From contig JAUWBI010000009.1 of the NCBI GenBank assembly GCA_030601745.1, positions 1 through 62,569 on the forward strand: a stretch of DNA of 62,569 nucleotides. Reading direction: 5' to 3'. The notes under the pieces are model-generated. The model saw nothing but the letters and a program-made list of their open reading frames with translations. It ran no database searches and was not told where the DNA came from. Below, one piece after another: positions 43,038-51,172 of the stretch (positions within the stretch are counted from its first letter, which is position 1; the number at the start of each line of letters is the position of its first letter). Position numbers and translations under genes: made by a program. The DNA is from Phycisphaerae bacterium (GTDB lineage Bacteria > Planctomycetota > Phycisphaerae > Sedimentisphaerales > Anaerobacaceae).

Positions 43038-43580
43038 ATGTGGAAGCTAAAAGACCCTAAGCCGGTCAAGCTCATAGTTGGAATTCTGGCTGCCAACTAC
43101 AAATGTTTGCACGCCGCAGCCGAGGCGCTCACCCATAAGTTTGGCAGGGCCGATTTTACAAGTGACGTATGGACGTTCGACAAAACCGATTATTATAAAG
43201 ACCAGACAGGCCCGCATATCTTAAGACAATTTCTCAGCTTTGAACGCCTCATTGACCCGGCTTTACTGGCGAAAATCAAACACAAGACAAACAAGCTCGA
43301 ACAAAAGCTGGCGGCAAGGTTGGCCCTTCCTGTGCCCAGGCCGGTAAATCTGGACCCCGGCATAATTGAACCCTCAAAGCTAATCCTGGCCACAACAAAA
43401 AACTATTCGCATCGTATATATATCGGCAAAAGAATGTACGCCGAAGTAACGCTTGTTTTTGACAAGGGCTCCTGGCGTCCTCTGAAATACACCTATCCGG
43501 ACTACAAACAGCGGTGCTATTTCGTTTTTTTTGAAAAAGTCAGAACCCGATTGCTGGAGCAGTTGAAATCGAAACACTAA
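43038..43580 (+). CDS. DUF4416 family protein
   Basis: 180 residues covering the whole DUF4416 family: PKPVKLIVGILAANYKCL, FTSDVWTFDKTDYYKDQTGPHILRQFLSFERLIDP, VNLDPGIIEPSKLILATTKNYSHRIYIGKRMYAEVTL and the end YPDYKQRCYFVFFEKVR. The function is unknown. It recurs in Planctomycetota and delta-proteobacterial genomes, often near cell-envelope or isoprenoid genes. Here it lies directly before a WecA-like transferase. The ATG is preceded by an A-rich heptad repeat with no Shine-Dalgarno sequence. Confidence 0.88.
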   Translation: MWKLKDPKPVKLIVGILAANYKCLHAAAEALTHKFGRADFTSDVWTFDKTDYYKDQTGPHILRQFLSFERLIDPALLAKIKHKTNKLEQKLAARLALPVPRPVNLDPGIIEPSKLILATTKNYSHRIYIGKRMYAEVTLVFDKGSWRPLKYTYPDYKQRCYFVFFEKVRTRLLEQLKSKH

Positions 43581-43615
43581 CCATATTAGCGATAATCTTA
43601 CTTGTCGGCTCATTT

Positions 43616-44650
43616 GTGCTGTCGGCCATCTTAACAGCCGTCGTAAGAAAGCTGGCCGCTCGTGCCGGCTTTGTCGCGCATCCAACCGCAGACAGATTTG
43701 CCCAAACATCCATCCCGCTCGGCGGCGGTATCGCAATCTTTACTACGCTGATGGTTTTCATCCTCGCTGCTACGGCTGCAATAAAGGTTCTGCCCGGCCA
43801 TCTTGAGCCGCTCGCCCAAACCGCTAATATTGACCCGGTTGATTTCTTAAACAAAATCGGCCAGCTCCTGATTATGCTGCTCTGCATCTTTGTCTTGTTT
43901 GTGCTCGGCCTCTGGGACGACAAAAAACATCTTGGGCCGTTTTTCAAACTGGCCGTTCAGTTCGCGGTTGCAATAATCGCCGCCGCCGTTGCCGATGTTC
44001 GCGTTGAGTTTTTTATCGAGAACAAAATAATTACCTCTCTGCTTTCAGCCATTTGGATAGTGTTGATTATTAACGCCTTCAACTTTCTTGACAATATGGA
44101 CGGCCTGGCCGCCGGCATCGCAGTCATAGCAAGCTGCATTTTATTCACCGCAGCCGCCTTAAGTGCCCAGGTCTTTGTCGGGGGCCTGGCAATCGTTTTC
44201 ATAGGGACATTGCTGGGTTTTCTGGTATTCAATTTCCCGCCCGCGAAAATCTTTATGGGCGACGCCGGCTCGCTTGTAGTGGGCTTTTTCGTTGCACTTT
44301 TGACCCTCCGCACAACCTATTATCAAGAAGCACAAAGCGGCCAATGGTATCCGGTTTTTCTACCACTGCTTGTTATGGCGGTCCCACTGTATGATTTTAT
44401 CAGCGTAACCCTTCTGCGCATAAGCCAGGGCAAAAGCCCATTCATCGGCGACACCCAGCACTTCTCACATCGATTAAAAAAGCACGGACTGACCGACACC
44501 CAGACGGTTCTGACTCTATATCTGGCGACGCTTTGCACCGGCCTGGGAGCAACCTTCCTCTATCAGGTTAATCTCGCCGGCGCAATTCTAATTTTTGCTC
44601 AAACGTTTATGATATTGGCCATTATCGCTATTTTCGAAACCACCGTTTAG
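43616..44650 (+). CDS. WecA/MraY-like undecaprenyl-phosphate glycosyl-1-phosphate transferase
   Basis: 344 residues from GTG 43616, with about ten membrane helices. Polyprenyl-phosphate transferase signatures: LGLWDDKKHLGPFFKL (Asp-Asp), NAFNFLDNMDGLAAG, FPPAKIFMGDAGSLVVGF and, late, DTQHFSHRLKKHGLT. It transfers a sugar phosphate, probably GlcNAc-1-P, to undecaprenyl phosphate to begin O-antigen or other surface glycan synthesis, fitting the O-antigen ligase gene next door. GTG would cut the first helix: the frame continues upstream as LTILAIILLVGSFV with no ATG/GTG/TTG. A GGAG at 43556 lies eight bases before an in-frame ATC (43568), a possible non-standard start. Confidence 0.87.
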   Translation: MLSAILTAVVRKLAARAGFVAHPTADRFAQTSIPLGGGIAIFTTLMVFILAATAAIKVLPGHLEPLAQTANIDPVDFLNKIGQLLIMLLCIFVLFVLGLWDDKKHLGPFFKLAVQFAVAIIAAAVADVRVEFFIENKIITSLLSAIWIVLIINAFNFLDNMDGLAAGIAVIASCILFTAAALSAQVFVGGLAIVFIGTLLGFLVFNFPPAKIFMGDAGSLVVGFFVALLTLRTTYYQEAQSGQWYPVFLPLLVMAVPLYDFISVTLLRISQGKSPFIGDTQHFSHRLKKHGLTDTQTVLTLYLATLCTGLGATFLYQVNLAGAILIFAQTFMILAIIAIFETTV

Positions 44651-44692
44651 AATTTCGAATTTTGAGCTTATTAGTATTACTCGTGAAGTTTC

Positions 44693-47008
44693 GTGGTTAA
44701 TACGCAATACGCAATACGCAATACGCAATACGAGAAAAGCAAAGGCCAGGTGATTTTCGAATACGTTCTGCTTGTCATCTGCCTTTGTGTAATCGCGCTT
44801 CGAACAACGTTTACCGAAAGCCCAACTGCGCAGTCGACCACTCTGCCGGCCAATCTGAGCGACAGCGTTTACAGTTTATCCGTATCCGCTGTATTGATAT
44901 TCGCTTTTGTCTTTTGGCTGGTATGGGGCCTTTGTAGTAAGAGATTTTTATACCACCCCACTGGCATCGAAATCGGCCTGTGTTTGTTTTGTGTAGCTGC
45001 CGTCACCGCCGGCCTTGCCGCCGCAAACAAGCGGGCCGCAATCACTGACGCCGCTATGCTCGTTGCACCGCCCCTTATGGCTGTTCTGCTCGTACAGATA
45101 TTGGACTCACAGTCAAAAGTAAAACTTCTCGTGGCCCTCATCGCTGCCTTGGGCGTGCTCTCAGCTTATCAATGTGCTGACCAGTTTTTCTTCGCCAACC
45201 GGATGATGATTGAGCAGTATGAACAGGCCCCACTGACCTTCCTCGAACCGCTCGGCATAGAGCCCGGCACATTTCAACAATTCCTTTTTGAGCATCGCCT
45301 TTATTCAAGGGGAGTCCGCAGCTTTTTCACAACGCGCAATTCCGCCGGCTCGTTTACATTGATGGCGGTCTTCGCCGCCGCCGCTTTATTTATCGACAAA
45401 TTGAAAAATCGCAAATCCGACTCCTCCCCGCCTTCGCATCTTTTCGCCTGCGGCATCGCCGCGGCGGTTGTTTTATTCGGCCTTGCTCTTACGCGAAGCA
45501 AAGGCGCGATTATCGGCTTGTTCTCTGCCGCAACAATCTTTATTGCGTACCTCCGTTTCGGCAGCTGGTTAAAAGCTCACAGAAGAGCCATATTTATTGT
45601 TTGCCTGCTATTGGCCATCGCCGCCGGTTGTTTGGTTATTCGGTATGGATTGACCCACGGCCAATTGCCGGGCGGCGGTTCGATGCTCGTCAGATGGCAG
45701 TATTGGCACGCAGCAGCTAAGATGTACGCCGACCATTTCGTTACAGGTGTTGGCCCGGGCAACTTTGCACATTTTTATACCCATTACAAACCCGCCGAAG
45801 CCCTGGAAACCGTTGCAGACCCGCACAATTTCCCGCTCAGCATTCTGACTCAATATGGCCCGCTCGGCCTTGTCGGATTCTTAGCTATGATTTTTCTACC
45901 ATTATGGAGAGTATGGAGAGTAATTTCTCCCAACCTCGTAAGCTCTTCGCCGAAAACTCACCAGCCACAGCCGCCTTTTAGAGCTCGGCCAGTCATCTTC
46001 TTACTTATCTTATGGCTTGCTTTATTGCTTGCTCGACTCATCGTAATGCCCGCAGCCGCCGCCGACGGCCTTGCAGTAATAATTTATATGATAGTGAGAT
46101 TTTACGTCCCGCCCGTGGTCGTTTTTATCATTGGTTTTTGGCTTTTAACAAAACCATTGCACACAATACGCAATACGCAATACACAATACGCAATACGAA
46201 TATCGTCGCTGCTCTTTTTTGCGTTGTTTTGGGCGTGACTTTGCATAATCTGATAGACTTTGCCATTTTTGAGCCGGGCGTCCTGACAACGTTTTGGGCA
46301 ATAATAGCTTGTCTAATCGCATTAGACTCCCACCAAAAGTCCCGCACCCAGGTAGTTCTAAAACCTGCTCCTTTTGCAAAAATGATAACAGTGGCAGGGG
46401 CCGGGATATTGGTCTGGGCCTACTTTAATTACGCCTTCATTCCGGTAGCTAAAAGTACCGCCGGAATCCGACGGGCCCACCGGGCCATTTCTGCCGGCCA
46501 ATTCCAACAAGCTCATAACCTCTTAAACACTGCCGCCAAGGATGATTCTTTAAATCCCGCCGCATTGTCGCTCAATGGCCGAGTGTATCTGCATCATTTC
46601 GAGATAACGGGAAGCAGGAACCGGGATTTGCTTGCCGGCGCCGAAGTTAGTTTGCTTAGAGCAATAAGCCGGGACAGCGCCGATTTTAAGAATTATGAGA
46701 AACTAAGTGCGGTCTATAATCTGCTTGCCGAGCCCCAAAAAGCGTATGAATGGGGACTTAAGGCGGTCAAGCGTTATCCCGGCTCCGGCCGATTGCGAAT
46801 CGAGCTGGCCAAAATCGCCGAGCAGTTGGGCAAAACCGATGTCGCCATCAAGCACTACGAAGAGGCAATCGATATCGAAAATAAATATCGCGATCAGTTT
46901 AAGATAATGTATCCGGAAAGGCAGGAGATTGTTAGCCGACTCGGCGAAGAAAAATACCAGAACGCAAAACAGCGAATAAAGCACCTCTCTAAAGAACCAA
47001 TACAGTGA
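44693..47008 (+). CDS. O-antigen ligase/polymerase family membrane protein with C-terminal TPRs
   Basis: 771 residues from GTG 44693; because the first codons are heptanucleotide repeat, GTG 44750 (MIFEYVLLVICLCVIA) is an equally good start. About 12 membrane helices. The Wzy_C/WaaL core spans GSMLVRWQYWHAAAKMYADHFVTGVGPGNFAHFY and DPHNFPLSILTQYGPLGLVGF, with the expected periplasmic Arg/His. The C-terminal ~170 residues carry TPR-like helices (AKIAEQLGKTDVAIKHYEEAIDIE). A second heptad repeat, 46161-46202, is translated in frame as TIRNTQYTIRNT between two helices. It probably ligates or polymerises the glycan begun by the preceding transferase. Confidence 0.87.
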   Translation: MVNTQYAIRNTQYEKSKGQVIFEYVLLVICLCVIALRTTFTESPTAQSTTLPANLSDSVYSLSVSAVLIFAFVFWLVWGLCSKRFLYHPTGIEIGLCLFCVAAVTAGLAAANKRAAITDAAMLVAPPLMAVLLVQILDSQSKVKLLVALIAALGVLSAYQCADQFFFANRMMIEQYEQAPLTFLEPLGIEPGTFQQFLFEHRLYSRGVRSFFTTRNSAGSFTLMAVFAAAALFIDKLKNRKSDSSPPSHLFACGIAAAVVLFGLALTRSKGAIIGLFSAATIFIAYLRFGSWLKAHRRAIFIVCLLLAIAAGCLVIRYGLTHGQLPGGGSMLVRWQYWHAAAKMYADHFVTGVGPGNFAHFYTHYKPAEALETVADPHNFPLSILTQYGPLGLVGFLAMIFLPLWRVWRVISPNLVSSSPKTHQPQPPFRARPVIFLLILWLALLLARLIVMPAAAADGLAVIIYMIVRFYVPPVVVFIIGFWLLTKPLHTIRNTQYTIRNTNIVAALFCVVLGVTLHNLIDFAIFEPGVLTTFWAIIACLIALDSHQKSRTQVVLKPAPFAKMITVAGAGILVWAYFNYAFIPVAKSTAGIRRAHRAISAGQFQQAHNLLNTAAKDDSLNPAALSLNGRVYLHHFEITGSRNRDLLAGAEVSLLRAISRDSADFKNYEKLSAVYNLLAEPQKAYEWGLKAVKRYPGSGRLRIELAKIAEQLGKTDVAIKHYEEAIDIENKYRDQFKIMYPERQEIVSRLGEEKYQNAKQRIKHLSKEPIQ
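44699..44733. repeat. Heptanucleotide repeat at the start of the O-antigen ligase gene
   Basis: Five near-perfect units of ACGCAAT. If GTG 44693 is the start, they are translated as NTQYAIRNTQY. Confidence 0.85.
46161..46202. repeat. Heptanucleotide repeat inside the O-antigen ligase gene
   Basis: Six units of ACGCAAT/ACACAAT read in frame; three 7-base units make exactly seven codons, so the repeat keeps frame. Confidence 0.85.
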
Positions 47009-47126
47009 CGCTACTTTGCCAACAGAAACCAGCCCAAATGAAATGTGAATGTGCCCCCTCATCAACTTGTTACAAGGCTTCCCTGGGGCCGTTATCGCTG
47101 CTTGTCTTGCTGGGATGGTTTCGCTC

Positions 47127-48242
47127 TTACTGTACAAGAAGTTCGGGGTTATCCACCCACAATGCAAAATAGGGTCTTTGCGCATCTCTCCTTTTAAGCA
47201 TAATCAGGAAGGGCTTATCGAATATCATGATGTGCTGCGGTCTGGGGCTTGAAGGTGCGGAACAGGCGAAAGAGCTTTTCGAGTCGGAACGCAGTCTTAC
47301 ACCTTTCTCATCCATTTGAAACCTGATGAGTTGTTCTGCGGACAAAACGAGAAGGTCCTTAGCTATGTCTGGATTCCGAACTTTCAAGTTTCGACCCAAG
47401 AGTTCTTTGTATCTACGATGAAGGTCGAAGTTAAACTTTGGCACCTTCAATATATCGTCCGTCTGCATTTTAGTGGAGATTGCTTGACTTATGCAATCAG
47501 TTATCTGAGCAATTGTGTCCCCCAGCGTTTCGGCGGGAGCAACTTTGGCCAAGATTACCTGGTCATCCTCCGATTTCGTTTTTAACTCAATCACAAAATC
47601 ATCTCTGTTTTCGTAACTCAGGATGGAAACCTGTTTATACATATTGAGATGCCCGGACTTGAATTCTTCCCCGATTCCGAAACAGGCAACCCTTGTATTG
47701 GCAAAAGAAATAGCTTTTTCAAGCCGCTCAAACCTTTGAGGAAATTCCAGGTTCTTGAAGAGATACGCATAGCCAACTATATCCTGCGGACGCAGACCCT
47801 CCCCGGATGGAATCAGCCGGGGATAAGCTCGTCCTCTGAATTTCTTGTTTAGTTCTGACCGAATCCTCTGCAAAATACCGTCACGAATAAAGCCCGCAAG
47901 AGCAACGTACGACGCATCGTCGATGTCGCTTTTCTTGGCCGTCTTCTTATTAAGAATTGGAACCATAGGCGGGTCTTCATAAAAGTGAACATCCTCACCG
48001 ATAAGCTCACACACTTCATTCCAGACCAACTGGAAAGTAGAGCACCACAGTACATTTCTGCCTGACTGAATTGGTTCTTCCAAGTGAGGGGTGATAACGG
48101 TCGCGCTTAACTGCTCCGCACTGGCTCTTAGAAGACCTCCATCGCTGAAAATACTCTTGTGAGAAAACTTAATATTAGAAAAGTCGCAGCTCAGGAATAC
48201 GCAAACTGCAACCATCAGCATTATTCTAAAAAACTTCCTCAT
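47127..48242 (-). CDS. Serpin-like lipoprotein, divergent
   Basis: 371 residues with a lipoprotein signal (MLMVAVCVFLSC). The order of several segments recalls serpins: an early helix region RNVLWCSTFQLVWNEVCELIG, a mid strand with VPKFNFDLHRRYKELLGRNL where serpins have LPKF-x-(I/F), and the end QMDEKGVRLRSDSKSSF... IMIFDKPFLIMLKRRDAQRPYFALWVDNPEL. This matches the hinge/reactive loop plus the C-terminal F-x-x-(D/N)-(H/K)-PF-L-F-x-I...G-x-V-x-NP strand pair. Identity is low and the usual EEGTEAAAAT hinge is missing, so inhibitory function is doubtful. Convergent with the O-antigen ligase gene. Confidence 0.55.
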   Translation of the reverse strand: MRKFFRIMLMVAVCVFLSCDFSNIKFSHKSIFSDGGLLRASAEQLSATVITPHLEEPIQSGRNVLWCSTFQLVWNEVCELIGEDVHFYEDPPMVPILNKKTAKKSDIDDASYVALAGFIRDGILQRIRSELNKKFRGRAYPRLIPSGEGLRPQDIVGYAYLFKNLEFPQRFERLEKAISFANTRVACFGIGEEFKSGHLNMYKQVSILSYENRDDFVIELKTKSEDDQVILAKVAPAETLGDTIAQITDCISQAISTKMQTDDILKVPKFNFDLHRRYKELLGRNLKVRNPDIAKDLLVLSAEQLIRFQMDEKGVRLRSDSKSSFACSAPSSPRPQHIMIFDKPFLIMLKRRDAQRPYFALWVDNPELLVQ

Positions 48243-48325
48243 CTAATTTCCCTTTTTGCCTATTTCTTGTTTTTTGAGTCTTGGTATCTGTATTTCGGAT
48301 TTCGAATTTATCTTTTGTATATTTG

Positions 48326-49078
48326 CTATTCGCTAATACTGCTTATTATCTCATCAGGTATGTCAAAATTCGCGTATGTGTTCTGCACATCGTCGTGGTC
48401 TTCGAAGTCTTCCATCAAAGAAATTATCTTTTTAGCGGTTTTGTCATCGTTCACCGGCACGGTATTCTGCGGCACCATCGAAATTTCAGCTACCTGAGTA
48501 GGTATCTCCTTTTCTTGCAGTCGCTCTTTTAGCTTCTCGTAAGCGGCCGGGTCACACGTTATCTCGTAAACTTCCCCTGTGTTTTGCATATCATCTGCGC
48601 CGGCGTTAAGAGCGATTTCAAAAAGCTGCTCTTCACCGGTCTCAGCAGTGCTTACCGTGATAAGTCCCTTTTTGCTGAACATCCAGTTGACGCACCCGCT
48701 TGCCCCCAACGAGCCGCCGTGCCTTTCGAACAGTCTCTTGATTTCCGGCGTGGTTCGATTACGGTTGTCCGTCAGCGCCTCGACCATTATAGCCACTCCG
48801 CCCGGCCCATAGCCCTCGTAGAGCACTTCTTCAAAACTAACTCCTTCGACTTCGCCGGTCCCTCTCTTGATTGCCTTTTCAATCGTATCTTTCGGCATGT
48901 TGGCGGCTTTGGCCTTGTCGATTGCATATCGAAGGGACAGATTCGCAGCCGGGTCGCCACCGCCGGTCTTGGCGGCAACTATTATCATTCGAGCCAACTT
49001 ACTCCACATCCTGCCGCGCTTGGCGTCAACGGCCGCCTTTTTATATCTTATTCCCGCCCAGTGTGAATGTCCTGACAT
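48326..49078 (-). CDS. YebC/PmpR family DNA-binding regulatory protein
   Basis: 250 residues, the standard size. Family signatures: MSGHSHWAGIRYKKAAVDAKRGRMWSKLARMIIVAAKTGGGDP at the start, RYAIDKAKAANMPKDTIEKAIKRGTGE, YEGYGPGGVAIMVEALTDNRNRT and GGSLGASGCVNWMFSKKG. Members bind DNA as regulators or, in recent work on related proteins, relieve ribosome stalling at polyproline stretches. AGGAG precedes the ATG. Its upstream neighbour is a membrane protein on the same strand. Confidence 0.96.
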   Translation of the reverse strand: MSGHSHWAGIRYKKAAVDAKRGRMWSKLARMIIVAAKTGGGDPAANLSLRYAIDKAKAANMPKDTIEKAIKRGTGEVEGVSFEEVLYEGYGPGGVAIMVEALTDNRNRTTPEIKRLFERHGGSLGASGCVNWMFSKKGLITVSTAETGEEQLFEIALNAGADDMQNTGEVYEITCDPAAYEKLKERLQEKEIPTQVAEISMVPQNTVPVNDDKTAKKIISLMEDFEDHDDVQNTYANFDIPDEIISSISE

Positions 49079-49087
49079 ATCTGCTCC

Positions 49088-49136
49088 TAACCAATACTAC
49101 GAACTACCAACTACGAACTCTGAACTAACAACTAAA
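49088..49136. repeat. ACTACGA/ACTACCA heptad repeat upstream of yebC
   Basis: 7-base units such as CTACGAA, CTACCAA and CTAACAA in the leader between the YpmS-like gene and yebC. Confidence 0.6.
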
Positions 49137-49211
49137 CATTATACCTTATTTCCCATTCGACAGGTAAGTATTTTTCCCGTGTAGCCGTCGCCGGCACGGC
49201 AACGCTGTCCG

Positions 49212-49910
49212 CTATGAAGCTGGAACCAGACGCAGTATTAGTTTCTCCTCCTGTATTGTTATTTTCTCTATTCGCAGTTTCTTGTTCTCATTTTCAAAAA
49301 TATCCGCGATATCAAAGACCGGCTTGAACGGCTCATCATTCAGTAATGACCCTGCAATTTGTGTTCGCAAATCCTCTGTGTCAATAGGCATCGTCGCGAG
49401 CCGTTGTGCATACATTCTTTTGGCCATCATCCTCGCAATAGGCGTGATATTCATAGCCCCGATTTTCACTTTCGCTACACGCAGGTTCAAGAGACCTTCT
49501 TCGTCAAGCCTGGGCTCGACCACAGCAGTAATGACAAGGTCCACACCTTTTATATTTGCCGTTCCCATCACTTCTATGCTCTCTGGTGCAAAAAACACTA
49601 CAGGCGCCGAAAACCTGATGCCTTCCGACTCTTTCGGCCATTTAGACCAGGCGATTATTTCGTTTATCCCATTCTGGGTGACGACCAGCTCGAACGGCTC
49701 TTCACGCTGTGCACCGTTATGAAGTTGGGGCAATAATTCGTGCGTCAGGTATGGACTGACCTGCCCCTGATTGTTGCCGGCCGGGCCGACTACCGCCGGC
49801 TTATAACGAGCGGGCTTGTATAGCAGTAAAGCAAAGATAACAATCGCTACCGCCAGGTCAATCAAAAGCCAGTATCTTTTCTTGAATTTTCTCTTTTTGC
49901 GTTTTTTCAA
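49212..49910 (-). CDS. Membrane-anchored protein of unknown function, YpmS-like
   Basis: 232 residues from TTG 49910, with AGGAG six bases upstream; the frame also opens at TTG 49940. A strongly basic N-terminus (KKRKKRKFKKRYW) is followed by one membrane helix (LLIDLAVAIVIFALLLY) and an extracytoplasmic beta-rich domain. The segment GVDLVITAVVEPRLDEEGLLNLRVAKVKIGAMNITP resembles the DUF2140/YpmS and LmeA-like lipid-binding folds. The function is unknown. It lies 133 bases upstream of yebC on the same strand. Confidence 0.65.
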   Translation of the reverse strand: MKKRKKRKFKKRYWLLIDLAVAIVIFALLLYKPARYKPAVVGPAGNNQGQVSPYLTHELLPQLHNGAQREEPFELVVTQNGINEIIAWSKWPKESEGIRFSAPVVFFAPESIEVMGTANIKGVDLVITAVVEPRLDEEGLLNLRVAKVKIGAMNITPIARMMAKRMYAQRLATMPIDTEDLRTQIAGSLLNDEPFKPVFDIADIFENENKKLRIEKITIQEEKLILRLVPAS

Positions 49911-50114
49911 GTCTGCTCCTGTACCTCGATTAACCGGCAATCAATTATCAATTTCCGAGGCAAAACATCCCTGTTTTGCCAGACTTCGGGAATCTTCGCA
50001 TCGTGCTTCGATTTCTGCCTTGCCCGAAACCATTTATGTGATTATAGTGATTTAGACGTTTCGTAAAAGGATTTTTCCAGCAGGGTTGCAGGTATTTATG
50101 AAAGGAATTAACTA

Positions 50115-51065
50115 ATGGCAAGCCATTTTGCTGATCGGCTCTTCGAGGCCGTAAAAAGCAAGAAAACTTCTTTGATTGTCGGGTTAGACCCTGTTTACAG
50201 CCGGCTCCCATCGGCGATTAAAAACCATCGTGATATGAACGATGAGTTTGATGCCGCTGCTGCCGTCGATGCAATCTTCGATTTTTGCACACAGGCGATG
50301 CGAATCATTGCGCCAATGGTGCCGGCTGTAAAGATAAACATCGCCTTTTTCGAGAAGTATCTCTGGGAGGGGATGGAGACTTACTATGCGTTGATTTCCG
50401 AGGCCGACGATTTGGGCCTGGAGATAATCGGCGACGTAAAACGCGGCGACATAGGCCACACCGCAGAGCTTTACGCCGCTGCTCATCTCGAAAATCCGGA
50501 ATTGACCGGACTGGAGGATACCCTTGCTCCAGATGCTATAACCGTCAATGGCTTTGCAGGTCTTGACGGCATCGAGCCTTTTGCACGTATGGCTGACCGG
50601 CAGGGTAAAGGTATCTTCGTCTGGGTGCGCTCGAGCAACCCTTCAGCTGCAGCCATTCAGGATTTTGCCGATGCCGACGGCAAAACAATGTACGAAAAGC
50701 TCGCCGAAATCATCGGCCAGATTGCCAACGAACCCGAACGAATCGGAAACCACGGCTACAGTAACATAGGAATGATAGTCGGCGGTACTACACCGCAGGT
50801 ATCAGCCGCTCTGCGCCAAAAGTATGATAAGGTATGGTTTCTTGTGCCGGGCTACGGCTCACAGGGCGCCTCCGCTGCCGACTGTGTCCGGTTCTGCAAG
50901 CCCGACGGCACCGGAGCTTTAATTAACGCATCACGCTCCATAATTTATGCATACGAAAAGCCGCAATACAAAGAGCATTTCAGCGATGACTGGAAAAGGT
51001 GCATCGAACACGCCGTTATCGATGCAAAGCTGGACCTGGCAAATGCAATGCAAACTTTGATATAG
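50115..51065 (+). CDS. pyrF: Orotidine 5'-phosphate decarboxylase (type 2)
   Basis: 316 residues, the longer type-2 form found in actinobacteria, myxobacteria and planctomycetes. VGLDPVYSRLP at the start; the catalytic D-x-K-x-x-D tetrad D107-K109-D112 in IIGDVKRGDIGHTAELYA; phosphate loop region LVPGYGSQGASAADC. It performs the last step of UMP synthesis. AAGGAA lies seven bases before the ATG. It stands alone, with the large GLUG protein gene ~100 bases downstream. Confidence 0.96.
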   Translation: MASHFADRLFEAVKSKKTSLIVGLDPVYSRLPSAIKNHRDMNDEFDAAAAVDAIFDFCTQAMRIIAPMVPAVKINIAFFEKYLWEGMETYYALISEADDLGLEIIGDVKRGDIGHTAELYAAAHLENPELTGLEDTLAPDAITVNGFAGLDGIEPFARMADRQGKGIFVWVRSSNPSAAAIQDFADADGKTMYEKLAEIIGQIANEPERIGNHGYSNIGMIVGGTTPQVSAALRQKYDKVWFLVPGYGSQGASAADCVRFCKPDGTGALINASRSIIYAYEKPQYKEHFSDDWKRCIEHAVIDAKLDLANAMQTLI

Positions 51066-51172
51066 TGCTTTGTGCCTGCGAAAAAAGGTTTGATTATCGT
51101 CTGATAGAATGGTATAATGATTTCTTTAGAGGCAGTGATGTTTTTCGGTTTGTTTTTAGTCGGAGGAGTGAT

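Noticed and set aside
44699-44733. CRISPR array
   Set aside because: Repeats are 7 bases with no spacers, so these are short tandem repeats; no cas genes are in the window.
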